Of a stretch of 64,000 nucleotides of DNA, positions 34,149 through 43,804 are shown in pieces (the stretch's first letter is position 1; each line of letters begins with the position of its first letter). Source of the stretch: Croceivirga thetidis. GTDB taxonomy: Bacteria > Bacteroidota > Bacteroidia > Flavobacteriales > Flavobacteriaceae. The position numbers were made by a program, and so were the translations under genes. The DNA is taken from contig NZ_JAAWWL010000002.1 in the NCBI RefSeq assembly GCF_012272815.1, forward strand, positions 1,456,280-1,520,279. Reading direction: 5' to 3'. Below the pieces are notes generated by a model that saw only the letters and a program-made list of their open reading frames with translations, had not been told where the DNA came from and searched no databases.

Positions 34149-37100
34149 ATGCGTCTGCTACTTTTTACAATCCTTTCTTTTCTATTTGTTCAAAATTTAC
34201 GTTCACAAGAAGAGCTACCAAAAATTGATTATAAAGAGGTTTCCGCTAAAGCAGAAAAATTCGTTGAGAGTGGAGAATATCAAAAAGTAATTGATGAACT
34301 GAACAAAATCAATCCAAACGACAGTATTTATGCCGATGCGCTTTTATCTAAATCCTTTTATGCCCTTCAATTAAAAGATTATCCATTGGCAATGCAATAT
34401 GCTGAGGAAGGTTTGGCCCTGCCATTTGGAGAAAACAAAGAAGCTTTTTATCAGAATTATGGGGTCGCCCTTATTAATAACGAATCCTACGAAGAGGCTA
34501 TATCTAGCTTTAATTCGGCTTTACTCGAATTTCCTAAAAATTACAAACTAAGGTATAATCTAGGGGTCGCACATGAGTACTCAGGAGATATAAAAAATGC
34601 GGTTCTGGCATACGAGGAGTCAATCTTTCTTAATCCACTTTACAAAAAACCGTATTCCCAACTTGGTGGGCTATGCGCCAAAAACGGATTGGTTTCCCAA
34701 GCATTGTTATGTTACAATATGTACTTGCTGGTTAGCCCAGAAGGTTCCTTTAGTTCTTTAAAATACATCAACGATTTTGCTTCGGCCCCAACTGAAATTG
34801 AAAATAAACTTGAAGGGGGCATTTCAAATATTGATGGTGAATTTGAAGAACTTGATTTGATATTATCAAGTGGTCTTGCCTTAAATAATGATTACGAAAC
34901 GGGAAATAAAATAGAAATAGCGCTTGTAAAACAAAACCATGCATTACTAAATCAAATTTCGGAAGTTACTGTAGAGAATGGGTTTTGGGGTGATAAAGTA
35001 ATTCCATTGTTCAAATGGATAAATGATAACGGTTATTTCGATTTATTCACCTATACCATCAATTATGATATCCAAAATGAGAAATTCAAAGCTATTATTG
35101 AAAAAAACGAAGAAGAAATAGTTGAATTCTATAATGCTTTCAAAAAAAAATGGATAGAACTCAATCAAGATTATTTGAATAAAACTGGGAATAACAAAAT
35201 TATAGTAAATGGGTACTTTGATGAATACTTTCAAGGAATTGGAAAACTTGAAAATGAAAAATTAGTTGGCCAATGGGAATTTTATAATGAAAATGGGAGT
35301 GTAAAAAGCAAAGGGGAATTTGATAGTTCTGGGCAACGCATAAATAATTGGACTTGGTTTAATGCAGATGGTAGTATAAATGAAACTTCAACTTATGTAA
35401 ATGGCAATCTTGAAGGTCCAAATAAGGGCTACTACCCCAATGGAAAACCAATGTTCGAAGCAACTTATCAAGATGACGATTTGAATGGCCACTACTCCTA
35501 TTTTAATAATAAAGGTGCCCAAACACAATCAAAGTATTTCAAAAATGGTGTGCTTGATGGAATGTATGAGTCTTACTTCCCGGTTGGTTCAAAAATTAAG
35601 GAATACCAGATTCCATATTCTGATGGTAAAATCGAAGGAGAAGTAACGCAGTATTTTATAACCGGTGATACCTTATTGAATGTAAATTTCAAAGCTGGAA
35701 AACGTCACGGAATTGAAACTAGTTACTTCATCACAGGGAATAAAAGTGGTATCTCAAAATATAGTGAGGGTGAACTGAACGGTCCTTACTTGGTGTATTA
35801 TCCGAACGGACAAATAAAATCAGAAGGGAACACCAAAAGCGATTATTACGAAGGCCCGTACACTGAATACTATTCAAATGGTAATCTCAAATCAAGTTAT
35901 AACTACGACGAAGGTGTTATAAATGGGCTGTACAAAGTCTATGATCGTGATGGCAAATTACATTACGAATATGAGTATCGAAAAAATGAAGTAATCGCTT
36001 ATACCTTTTTTGATAAAGACGGTAATATCATTAAAGAAGCCCGTAAAAAAGGAGGTGAATTCTTTTATGAAGAATATTCTCCTTTTGGAGTCAAAATGAC
36101 GGAAGGACTTTATGATATTAAAGGCGGTAAAATTGGAGAATGGAAATACTACAGTAATAATGGGGTTCTCAGCGCCACCTGTACGTACAAGGACAATCTA
36201 CTTGACGGAAAATACACTTCCTATCATAGCTCTGGTGAATTACTTTCAATTTCTCATTATTCAGAAAACGTAATTGACGGGTATTACAAAGAGTTTTATC
36301 CGAATGGGCAATTATACATGCAAGGATGGTATAAGAACGGAAAGGAATTTGGTGAATGGAGGTTCTATTACAAAGACGGCACTATGTACTCAAAGAATTT
36401 TTACCATAAGGGCCAATTACATGGTAACCAGGTATATTTTGGAGTTGAGGGCCAACCTAGTTCAACGAATACCTACAGGTTTGGCGAGCTAATAAAGCAG
36501 GTTTATTTTAAATCAAACGGCCAAGTTTTACAAGAAATTGACCACAACGCTTTTCCAGCAGATACCACATTGGTGTTCTATTATGAAAACAAAGAACCCC
36601 AAATAAGAACAACATACTCTTACGGTGTTCAAAACGGCCCATTTATGTATTTGGATTTCTATGGAAATACATTGCAAAAAGGCAACTATCTAAATGGTGA
36701 AAAACATGGGGAGTGGATTACTTTTCATGAAAATGGTCAAGTCTTGAATAAGACGAACTATCTAAATGGAAAAGAACATGGAGATTACGAACGATTTAAT
36801 GATGATGGCATTCTGCAAGAGGAAGGTATTTATAATCTCGGTGAATTATCTGGCGAATGGAAAACTTACGACAAAAAGGGACGCTTATCCTACACCAATA
36901 ATTACAGTATGGGATTACTTCACGGTACTCGAAAATTTTATGATGGCCCTGATAATCTAGAATTAATTCGTCATTATGAATACGACCGTGTTATAGGCTA
37001 TAGCTATCTAGATTCCAATGGTACGGAAATTGCAATGGTTCCATTGAAAAACGAGACAGGCAATGTGACCTCGTATTTTCAAAATGGTAAAATTTCTAGG

Positions 37101-37436
37101 GAAATGACCTATAAAAATGGAGTCTTCGATGGTAAATACCTTGACTATTATCCAACAGGCCAAATGGAGTCGGATATTAACTATAAGTACGGGAAATACC
37201 ATGGTAAACGCACACAGTTTTTCGAAAATGGGAATTTAGAGTTGGAAGAGGTCTATCTAATGGACGATTTGCACGGCCCCTATAAAGCCTATTATCAAAA
37301 TGGAAAACTAAAAGAAGAAGGCAATTATAAGAACGGCAGTAAAACAGGTGTATGGCGATACTATGATGAATCTGAAAAAAAATCCAAAGAAGAAACTTAT
37401 TTTAATGGTGCTGTTGTGACTTCTAAGCAATTTTAA
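34149..37436 (+). CDS. large secreted TPR + MORN-repeat (YwqK-like) protein
   Basis: 1095 aa from ATG 34149, which starts a signal peptide (LLLFTILSFLFVQNLRSQ); the in-frame ATG at 34110 gives none. Residues about 25-230 hold TPR repeats (YADALLSKSFYALQLKDYPL, EEAISSFNSALLEFPKN, KNAVLAYEESIFLNP). From about 345 to the end there are some thirty repeats of the MORN/YwqK type, about 23 residues each, with the core (D/E)Gxxxx(Y/F)xxxGxxxxxxxYxxGxxxG. MORN sheets often bind membranes or serve as scaffolds. Two bases separate its stop from the transglutaminase gene. Family-level function unknown. Confidence 0.85.
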   Translation: MRLLLFTILSFLFVQNLRSQEELPKIDYKEVSAKAEKFVESGEYQKVIDELNKINPNDSIYADALLSKSFYALQLKDYPLAMQYAEEGLALPFGENKEAFYQNYGVALINNESYEEAISSFNSALLEFPKNYKLRYNLGVAHEYSGDIKNAVLAYEESIFLNPLYKKPYSQLGGLCAKNGLVSQALLCYNMYLLVSPEGSFSSLKYINDFASAPTEIENKLEGGISNIDGEFEELDLILSSGLALNNDYETGNKIEIALVKQNHALLNQISEVTVENGFWGDKVIPLFKWINDNGYFDLFTYTINYDIQNEKFKAIIEKNEEEIVEFYNAFKKKWIELNQDYLNKTGNNKIIVNGYFDEYFQGIGKLENEKLVGQWEFYNENGSVKSKGEFDSSGQRINNWTWFNADGSINETSTYVNGNLEGPNKGYYPNGKPMFEATYQDDDLNGHYSYFNNKGAQTQSKYFKNGVLDGMYESYFPVGSKIKEYQIPYSDGKIEGEVTQYFITGDTLLNVNFKAGKRHGIETSYFITGNKSGISKYSEGELNGPYLVYYPNGQIKSEGNTKSDYYEGPYTEYYSNGNLKSSYNYDEGVINGLYKVYDRDGKLHYEYEYRKNEVIAYTFFDKDGNIIKEARKKGGEFFYEEYSPFGVKMTEGLYDIKGGKIGEWKYYSNNGVLSATCTYKDNLLDGKYTSYHSSGELLSISHYSENVIDGYYKEFYPNGQLYMQGWYKNGKEFGEWRFYYKDGTMYSKNFYHKGQLHGNQVYFGVEGQPSSTNTYRFGELIKQVYFKSNGQVLQEIDHNAFPADTTLVFYYENKEPQIRTTYSYGVQNGPFMYLDFYGNTLQKGNYLNGEKHGEWITFHENGQVLNKTNYLNGKEHGDYERFNDDGILQEEGIYNLGELSGEWKTYDKKGRLSYTNNYSMGLLHGTRKFYDGPDNLELIRHYEYDRVIGYSYLDSNGTEIAMVPLKNETGNVTSYFQNGKISREMTYKNGVFDGKYLDYYPTGQMESDINYKYGKYHGKRTQFFENGNLELEEVYLMDDLHGPYKAYYQNGKLKEEGNYKNGSKTGVWRYYDESEKKSKEETYFNGAVVTSKQF

Positions 37437-37438
37437 GA

Positions 37439-39361
37439 ATGAAGAAAAATCTATTGACCATACTTTTTTTAGGCTTGGTTTTTGGGCTTAACGCCCAGCA
37501 ACTTGAACAGCTAAATCGATTACAAGAAACCTATCCGAATGCCAATCGCATTCGTGTGAACCAAGAAGAGGTTATCACACTAGAAATTGTAGATGGAGAA
37601 ATAAAGGTTGACCAAACAACAATTGAAGAAGAACTTTACCTGAGTAAAAGTGCAACCTACAATTCAAAGCAATCCATAAATTATTCGAGTTTCTTCCATT
37701 TGAAACAGATAGAAGCCAAAAACACCAACTGGATAAACGGAAAGCCACAGTCAGTTAAGGTAGAGGATTTTAAGGTTAAAGACGATTTGGAATCTTCTTT
37801 TTACGATGATAACAAGACGGTAAATTTTATATATCCGAACTTAGAAAAAGGGTCAAAAACGTATTTGAAATATTCATATGATATTAAAAATCCCAGGTTT
37901 TTGAGTTCTTTCTATTTTGGCAGCTATCTCCCGATTACCAATAGTAAACTTAAGCTCATTGTTGACAACGGTATCGAATTAAGTTTCAAAAGTTTCAACC
38001 TTGAAGGACTGGATATTAAGTTTGAAAAGGAGAAAAAACGAAAACAAACAATCTATACTTGGACCAGCTCAAGTGTTCCGGATTATAAATTCGAAGAGAA
38101 TTCGCCAAACGGTCGCACAATTCTGCCACATGTAATCCCTGTTATAACGTCATTTACAGTCGACGGTAAAACAACCAAACTTGCTGATTCTGTTGATGAC
38201 TTATACAAGTGGTATTTTTCTCTAACAGAAGAAGTGCGTTCTGAAAAACCTTCACCAGAACTCGTTAGCACCGTTAAGGAAATCACTAAAAACTGTACAA
38301 GCGACTATGAAAAGGTGAGCGCAATTTACGAATGGGTCCAACGAAATATAAAGTACATCGCTTTTGAATATGCTCTGGGCGGTTTTGTTCCAAGATTCGC
38401 CAACGATGTTTTTGCAAAGAAATACGGAGATTGTAAAGACAATAGCAGTTTACTGTACGCAATGCTTAAAATTGCTGGCCTTAAGGGGTATTTTACTTGG
38501 ATAGGCACCAGAGATTTGCCCTATTCATACAGTGATTTACCCACTCCACTGTCCGATAACCATATGATATTAACTTGGAAGAATGGTGCTAATACATACT
38601 TTCTAGATGCCACGGGCAGGTATGCAAATTTGATGCAACCAACTTCTTTTATTCAAGGTAAGGAAGCCTTAATAGGCATAGATTCAAATGAATTTTTAAT
38701 TGAAACCGTGCCCCTATTGCCTGCAACATCCAATGCTATAGTTGACAAGTCTTCTGTTACCTTAAATGGAAACAATCTTGAAGGTAGTTCTAATGCAATA
38801 GTGACCGGCTTTCAAAAAGTCAATTGCTTCTACGGTTTAGAGAACATGACTACAGAAGAGAAAACCTTAAGCTATTTTAATAGCCTGTTGGAAAAAGGAA
38901 ACAACAGCTTTCTAATTTCAAAGTTTCAAGTCACGAATGAATTCGATTACTATGAACCCTTTGAAATAGCTTACGATTTTGAAATTAAAAATGCCGTTAA
39001 TCATTATGGGAATGAAACTTACGTCAATCTCAATTTAAATCAAGATCTCTACAAATTTGCAACCAAAAGGAATAGAAAGAATGCTTTGGAGTTTGACTAT
39101 TTGGAAAAAAAACAATTTCAAACCGAATTTATCATTCCTGAAGAATACAAGATTGATTACTTGCCTTCAAATTTCGCCCTAGATAACGAGTTTTTTAACT
39201 CTTCAATAGCTTACGAAGTTGAAAATGGAAAGATTAAATACACCCATCAATTCGAGCTTAAAAAAATAATCATTCCTGCAGAATCCCTAAAAGAATACAA
39301 TGACAATCTAAACAAGGTAAATAAGGCCTTTCAAGAAGTTATTGTTTTAGTAGAAGATTAA
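37439..39361 (+). CDS. secreted DUF3857 / transglutaminase-like protein, intact triad
   Basis: 640 aa with signal peptide (1-20, LFLGLVFGLNAQ). The DUF3857 beta-domain covers about 40-235. The transglutaminase-like domain has YGDCKDNSSLLYAML with Cys332, DNHMI with His375 and FLDATG with Asp390, a complete papain-like triad. A C-terminal beta region (DUF2569-type tail absent) runs from 440. Such proteins are taken to be cysteine peptidases or crosslinkers of envelope proteins. It is the second gene of the operon, with stop/start gaps of 2 and 6 bases. Confidence 0.87.
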   Translation: MKKNLLTILFLGLVFGLNAQQLEQLNRLQETYPNANRIRVNQEEVITLEIVDGEIKVDQTTIEEELYLSKSATYNSKQSINYSSFFHLKQIEAKNTNWINGKPQSVKVEDFKVKDDLESSFYDDNKTVNFIYPNLEKGSKTYLKYSYDIKNPRFLSSFYFGSYLPITNSKLKLIVDNGIELSFKSFNLEGLDIKFEKEKKRKQTIYTWTSSSVPDYKFEENSPNGRTILPHVIPVITSFTVDGKTTKLADSVDDLYKWYFSLTEEVRSEKPSPELVSTVKEITKNCTSDYEKVSAIYEWVQRNIKYIAFEYALGGFVPRFANDVFAKKYGDCKDNSSLLYAMLKIAGLKGYFTWIGTRDLPYSYSDLPTPLSDNHMILTWKNGANTYFLDATGRYANLMQPTSFIQGKEALIGIDSNEFLIETVPLLPATSNAIVDKSSVTLNGNNLEGSSNAIVTGFQKVNCFYGLENMTTEEKTLSYFNSLLEKGNNSFLISKFQVTNEFDYYEPFEIAYDFEIKNAVNHYGNETYVNLNLNQDLYKFATKRNRKNALEFDYLEKKQFQTEFIIPEEYKIDYLPSNFALDNEFFNSSIAYEVENGKIKYTHQFELKKIIIPAESLKEYNDNLNKVNKAFQEVIVLVED

Positions 39362-39367
39362 AAAGAC

Positions 39368-41335
39368 ATGAAAAATAAAGCCATCCTACTTATTAGTTTT
39401 CTGTGTATTGCATTTAATGCCCCAGCACAAGAAATACTGCAAATATTATCGTATGACTGGGCCAGTAAACCCGTTTACGAAAAACCTTCAGGTGATTTTG
39501 ACATTTTTGGCATTAAGGAAAAACAACTGATATACTTTGATTATGAAGGAGGTGATTTAACCGAACATTATCTTGAACACAAGGTAGTTTGGTTGAATTC
39601 CGATGAAAAAATTGAAGAGTACAACAAAGTTTATTTGCCCTACGCAGATGGCTCTAATCTAAAGGTGAGCAAAGCCCGTGTAATCACTCCCAACAATTCA
39701 ATAATTGACCTGGATAAGACCAAAATTTTTACCTCAAAAGATGAAGAAACTGGTCAGCAATATAAATACTTTGCTTTTGAGGGTTTAGAAAAGGGAAGTT
39801 TTATTGAGTATTTGTATGTCGCCCAACAAAAACCCGATTACAACGGAACCCGAATCAAGCTACAATCAACTTATCCAAAAAAAGAAGTTGATTTTGAACT
39901 GGTGAGCCCTAAAAATCTATTATTTGCTTCTAAAAGTTTTAATGGTTTACCGGAGGCCAATAGAGATAGTTTACCCAACGGAAATAACAGATGGAATTTA
40001 AAGGTCGAAAATATGGATGGTCTTGAAAAAGAGGATCAGTCGGCACACTCGGCCTATTTGGGTCAAATCATCTATAAGCTGGATTCGAACACTGCTACAA
40101 AAGGAAAAAATTTAACCTCTTACGCCAATGTTTCCCAGAATTTATATGCCTTTTATTACAAGGATATTGATAAGAAAGTTGATGGTCTTCTTGATAAATT
40201 CATTAAAGAAAATAACTTGGCAAATGGAGAAAACGAAGATGCTACTTTAAGTATGCTTGACAACTATCTTAAGACCACTATTTTTCTAACTGAAGGTAAT
40301 GACCCTGGTTTGAGCAACACGATTTCAATTTTGGAAAATAAAGTCGCTAATCGCCGTGGTATTGTTCAATTGTACGTTCAATTGTTCTCAAAATTGGGAA
40401 TAAAGAATGAAATGGTGTTGACCTCAGACCGCAACAATGTAAAGTTCGACCCCGAATTTGAATCCTATAGTTTTTTGAATAATTTTCTCTTTTACTTTCC
40501 AAACACCAAGAAATTCCTTGCTCCAAATGTTCAAGAAAACAGATATGGTTTTCCTCCAATTGAGTTTACCGACAATTATGGTTTATTCATTAAAGAAGTC
40601 AAGTTGGGCAGTAATAAATCCGCCATTGGAAAAATAAAATATATTGATGCTGTTGAGGCAGAATTAAATGTTGATGTAATGGACATTAAAGTATCATTTG
40701 ATGAAAATGATATTACCAAAACCAATATTCAACTTAATCGAAGTTTCTCAGGTTACAATGCCATGTATTTTCAGCCTTTTATGAATCTGATGCCCAAGGA
40801 AACAAAAGAAGAGCTGGTTGATCAGTTTGCCAAGACCATGCATGAGGATATACAAATTATTTCAAAAGATATTCAAAACGGTGAACCAGAATCGTTTGGT
40901 AAAAAGCCAATAGTTTTTTCCTATGAAATAGAAGCCGATGTATTCATGGAAAAAGCTGGTAGAAAACACTTGTTTAAATTGGGTGACCTCATCGGGCCTC
41001 AAATTGAAATGTACCAAGATAAAAAACGCAAATTACCCCTTGAAAGTCAGTATGAACGTACATACTATCGAAATATCACCATAGAAATACCTAAGGGCTA
41101 TAAGGTTGTAAACCCAGAAGATATAACTATCGATTATAAAATTGAAAAAGATGGAGAGTTGCTCTTCTTTTTTGATTCAAGCTATACGCTAAAGGATAAT
41201 CTTTTGAGTATCAAGGCAGATGAGCAATACAATACAAATATTGTTTATCCTGAAATCTTAGAGGGTTACCGTCAAGTTATTAATGGTGCTGCAGATTTTA
41301 ATAAGATAAAGCTGATTTTTGAACAGGAACAATAG
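39368..41335 (+). CDS. secreted DUF3857 protein with a degenerate transglutaminase domain
   Basis: 655 aa, signal peptide about 1-20 (ISFLCIAFNAPAQ). It parallels the upstream gene: a DUF3857 region about 45-250 and a transglutaminase-fold region about 290-400. There the Cys segment reads NRRGIVQLYVQLFSKLGI, where the neighbour has GDCKDNSSLLYAML; the His position reads LNNFLFYF and the Asp position FLAPN. All three catalytic residues are absent, so it is likely a non-catalytic partner. A C-terminal beta region follows. Last gene of the operon. Confidence 0.82.
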   Translation: MKNKAILLISFLCIAFNAPAQEILQILSYDWASKPVYEKPSGDFDIFGIKEKQLIYFDYEGGDLTEHYLEHKVVWLNSDEKIEEYNKVYLPYADGSNLKVSKARVITPNNSIIDLDKTKIFTSKDEETGQQYKYFAFEGLEKGSFIEYLYVAQQKPDYNGTRIKLQSTYPKKEVDFELVSPKNLLFASKSFNGLPEANRDSLPNGNNRWNLKVENMDGLEKEDQSAHSAYLGQIIYKLDSNTATKGKNLTSYANVSQNLYAFYYKDIDKKVDGLLDKFIKENNLANGENEDATLSMLDNYLKTTIFLTEGNDPGLSNTISILENKVANRRGIVQLYVQLFSKLGIKNEMVLTSDRNNVKFDPEFESYSFLNNFLFYFPNTKKFLAPNVQENRYGFPPIEFTDNYGLFIKEVKLGSNKSAIGKIKYIDAVEAELNVDVMDIKVSFDENDITKTNIQLNRSFSGYNAMYFQPFMNLMPKETKEELVDQFAKTMHEDIQIISKDIQNGEPESFGKKPIVFSYEIEADVFMEKAGRKHLFKLGDLIGPQIEMYQDKKRKLPLESQYERTYYRNITIEIPKGYKVVNPEDITIDYKIEKDGELLFFFDSSYTLKDNLLSIKADEQYNTNIVYPEILEGYRQVINGAADFNKIKLIFEQEQ

Positions 41336-41401
41336 TCTGTCTGAAATACTCGTAATACCTCCTAAGGGTTAAGTTATCCGGATATTCTATCTAGAAAGTC
41401 A

Positions 41402-43141
41402 CTAGGTCAAACCAATAAAACTATTCGGATTGATACTTGCCAACTGTTCCCATTTCTCTGGGGTTAATTGATTTTGCATATCAATCCAATATGCTTTTTC
41501 AGTTTTCTGGTTGCTCACGACGTAAAAGTCAGTTCCGAAAAGGATACGTTTATTGACTTTCTTATTGTTCATTAATTCTGAAAGCAGATTCACGTATTGG
41601 GTATCATGGGTGGTATAACTCACATCTGAATAAACATTCTCAAATTCAATGAGCATACTGGTTATCAAACTAAACCAATCGCTATAATGCCAATGTGCAT
41701 AAAGATTACCCAGTTTAGGCAGTTCGTTTTTTAAGTTCAACGCAACCGCAGGTCTATAAACCAATTCGTTGGCTACTTGTTGTCGGTCTTTTTCCAAAAA
41801 GCGATCCCAATTTTCCGCTCCGCCATAGTGGGCTAGATTAATTTTTAACCCTTTCAAATCCCTTTTTAACTCTCCATCTTCATAACCGAATAGATCATTT
41901 AAATCTTGGTCTTGATATACATCCAAAACCTGTTTCAAAAAATGGGGCATCAACAAACAGCAGTAGTTTAGCGGATGGGTAAAGTTGGCCTGAAATTCTT
42001 TATTGGGTACCTGGGTCAATCGAAGATTTGCTATCACTTGATTATTTGCCTCCTTGGTTCCCGTTATAACTTCGTTGAAAATAGGGTGACGGTCCCATGC
42101 CTTTTTCTTATTGCCACGATAAAAAATAGGTCCAACAGAGCAATGTGTCGTAATTGGAATTTTATTCTGCACACAATACAACCACAAAGGCAGTAATTCT
42201 TTATCAAAAGGGTAATAACCCAATGCTGGATAAATCTTGATGCCACAAGCTCCCCTATCCAAGTATTCAGCCAGTTTGCATGGTTTCAAGGTAATTTTAT
42301 CCGGATTGCTGGCATCATAGTCAAAAAAAGGTTGGCTCGGGTCTTGTTGGGCAATTCTTCTTGGATCTACAAAAACAAAAGGGAAAAGTGTTTCTCTATT
42401 CTTCGATTTCAACTCCATCAACTTAGCCATCTGCACCAAATAAGGTTGCTTTACCGAACCGGCATTCATGAACTCCATATCCATTGGTAGTACAACAAAC
42501 TTGCTTTTAGGAGGGTATTGTTGCTGTAATTTGCTGAAAATGTAGCTCATACCATTCTTACCAGCACCCTTAGAAAAATCGAGAATTTTTAAATACCGCA
42601 AAAGGTACTCCAGCTGCTCTTTGCCCACCATTTTTTGTAAACGCTTTTTCAGTACTTGGTAAATGGACTTTCGAATATGACCGAATATCAAGGCCAGGAC
42701 CAGCAATACAAAAAACTGATTCCAACCGGTCTCAATCTTCGGCATAAACCCTAAATAGTTTTCAAAAATTGGATATACCCATTTTCCGATTGTGGTTGTA
42801 TCTAAAAGTGGATATAACCAAATCAATAAGTAATATGCAAAAATTGCCGTTGTGACCCATCGAAAAAGGCCATAGAAAAAATTAAATAGAGGGTTTCGAA
42901 CAAAAAACATTTTTGTCTTGTAGGCTGACCAACTTCGATTGCGTTCAGCATAGGTGTATTCTTTTTTGCCCAAGTTGCGGAACCAAGTAATTGTACGTAT
43001 CAAAAAACCAGTACCCAACAGTACATAAAAAGGCCAGACCACAATTTTCTTCGCCAAATATTTCGGCACATGGTCTTTAGTGAAAATATGGGCATGGATA
43101 TTAAAAATAGGGGTCTCCCTTTCTTGAATTTGGTCTGGCAT
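41402..43141 (-). CDS. amidohydrolase-family protein with an inserted membrane domain
   Basis: 579 aa. The N-terminal metal-binding motif NIHAHIF (His16, His18) is followed not by the rest of the barrel but by about 130 residues with three or four hydrophobic helices (about 32-54, 83-112, 139-156). The Amidohydro_2-like TIM barrel resumes after about 190: FVVLPMDMEFMNAG, CGIKIYPALGYYPFDKE, PITTHCSVGP (metal His), INLAHYGGAENW (His) and ILFGTDFYV (Asp). All five typical ligands are present. The active domain therefore faces the membrane, probably the cytoplasmic side. Substrate unknown. Its membrane architecture is unusual for the superfamily. Confidence 0.82.
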   Translation of the reverse strand: MPDQIQERETPIFNIHAHIFTKDHVPKYLAKKIVVWPFYVLLGTGFLIRTITWFRNLGKKEYTYAERNRSWSAYKTKMFFVRNPLFNFFYGLFRWVTTAIFAYYLLIWLYPLLDTTTIGKWVYPIFENYLGFMPKIETGWNQFFVLLVLALIFGHIRKSIYQVLKKRLQKMVGKEQLEYLLRYLKILDFSKGAGKNGMSYIFSKLQQQYPPKSKFVVLPMDMEFMNAGSVKQPYLVQMAKLMELKSKNRETLFPFVFVDPRRIAQQDPSQPFFDYDASNPDKITLKPCKLAEYLDRGACGIKIYPALGYYPFDKELLPLWLYCVQNKIPITTHCSVGPIFYRGNKKKAWDRHPIFNEVITGTKEANNQVIANLRLTQVPNKEFQANFTHPLNYCCLLMPHFLKQVLDVYQDQDLNDLFGYEDGELKRDLKGLKINLAHYGGAENWDRFLEKDRQQVANELVYRPAVALNLKNELPKLGNLYAHWHYSDWFSLITSMLIEFENVYSDVSYTTHDTQYVNLLSELMNNKKVNKRILFGTDFYVVSNQKTEKAYWIDMQNQLTPEKWEQLASINPNSFIGLT

Positions 43142-43357
43142 AACGGTTGTTGTTTATTGGAGGAAGAACTTAAATTTAAAGTAAATAATTTAGAATCAAT
43201 TACTTGAAGACCATTAAGATCTACAATTCAAGTTACTTTGCCTTTGTTTTACTTAGGTCTTTTCTCACAATACAGAAAATGGTACCGATTGTACAAATTA
43301 ACACGCCGATTGTGTTTAGCTGAACTAACTTTTTACTTCAATTCTTAAACACTGGTC

Positions 43358-43783
43358 ATGGAGAACAAACAATTTCCTTACAAAACATTGATTTGGGCCT
43401 TGGTAGCCCTAGTTGCCCTATTCCTGTTCAAAACGCAGATTGCAGGCTTATTGGAAGATAGTGAAGAGGTTAATGTCTTCGGTATTGGCATAAAGGTTTC
43501 AAAAGACGAATCGGATAAACTTCTTTTGGCCCAGAATGAATTCAGGGATAAAGAGGAGGAACTCAATCAAAAAATTGAACAACAAGAGGTGGTCATGGAT
43601 TCCTTGAATGCCTTGGCCAAAAACTTGGCTGGAGAAATTCAGGGGTGCCAAGCCGCCCAATCTACTGCAGTTAAATTGAATTCAAATATTCGAATGTTGG
43701 AAAATTTAAATGGCACCATAAAAAGGGAACAAGTTGAACTTAAGGACTATCAAATCATCCAAAGGAAATCTTCCCTAAATTAA
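43358..43783 (+). CDS. membrane-anchored coiled-coil protein
   Basis: 141 aa. Short N-terminus, one membrane helix (about 9-26, LIWALVALVALFLFKTQIAG), then a segment EEVNVFGIGIKVSKDES and a long heptad coiled coil (about 45-141; FRDKEEELNQKIEQQEVV). No enzyme motif. It precedes the subtilase by 21 bases in the same direction and is likely the membrane sensor or anchor of that cassette. Family not recognised. Confidence 0.72.
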   Translation: MENKQFPYKTLIWALVALVALFLFKTQIAGLLEDSEEVNVFGIGIKVSKDESDKLLLAQNEFRDKEEELNQKIEQQEVVMDSLNALAKNLAGEIQGCQAAQSTAVKLNSNIRMLENLNGTIKREQVELKDYQIIQRKSSLN

Positions 43784-43804
43784 AGTACTCAAAACATAGT
43801 TCTG

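Noticed and set aside
39368-41335. Possible second active transglutaminase
   Set aside because: Aligning it by eye with the upstream paralogue shows no Cys, His or Asp at the triad positions, so it is annotated as degenerate.
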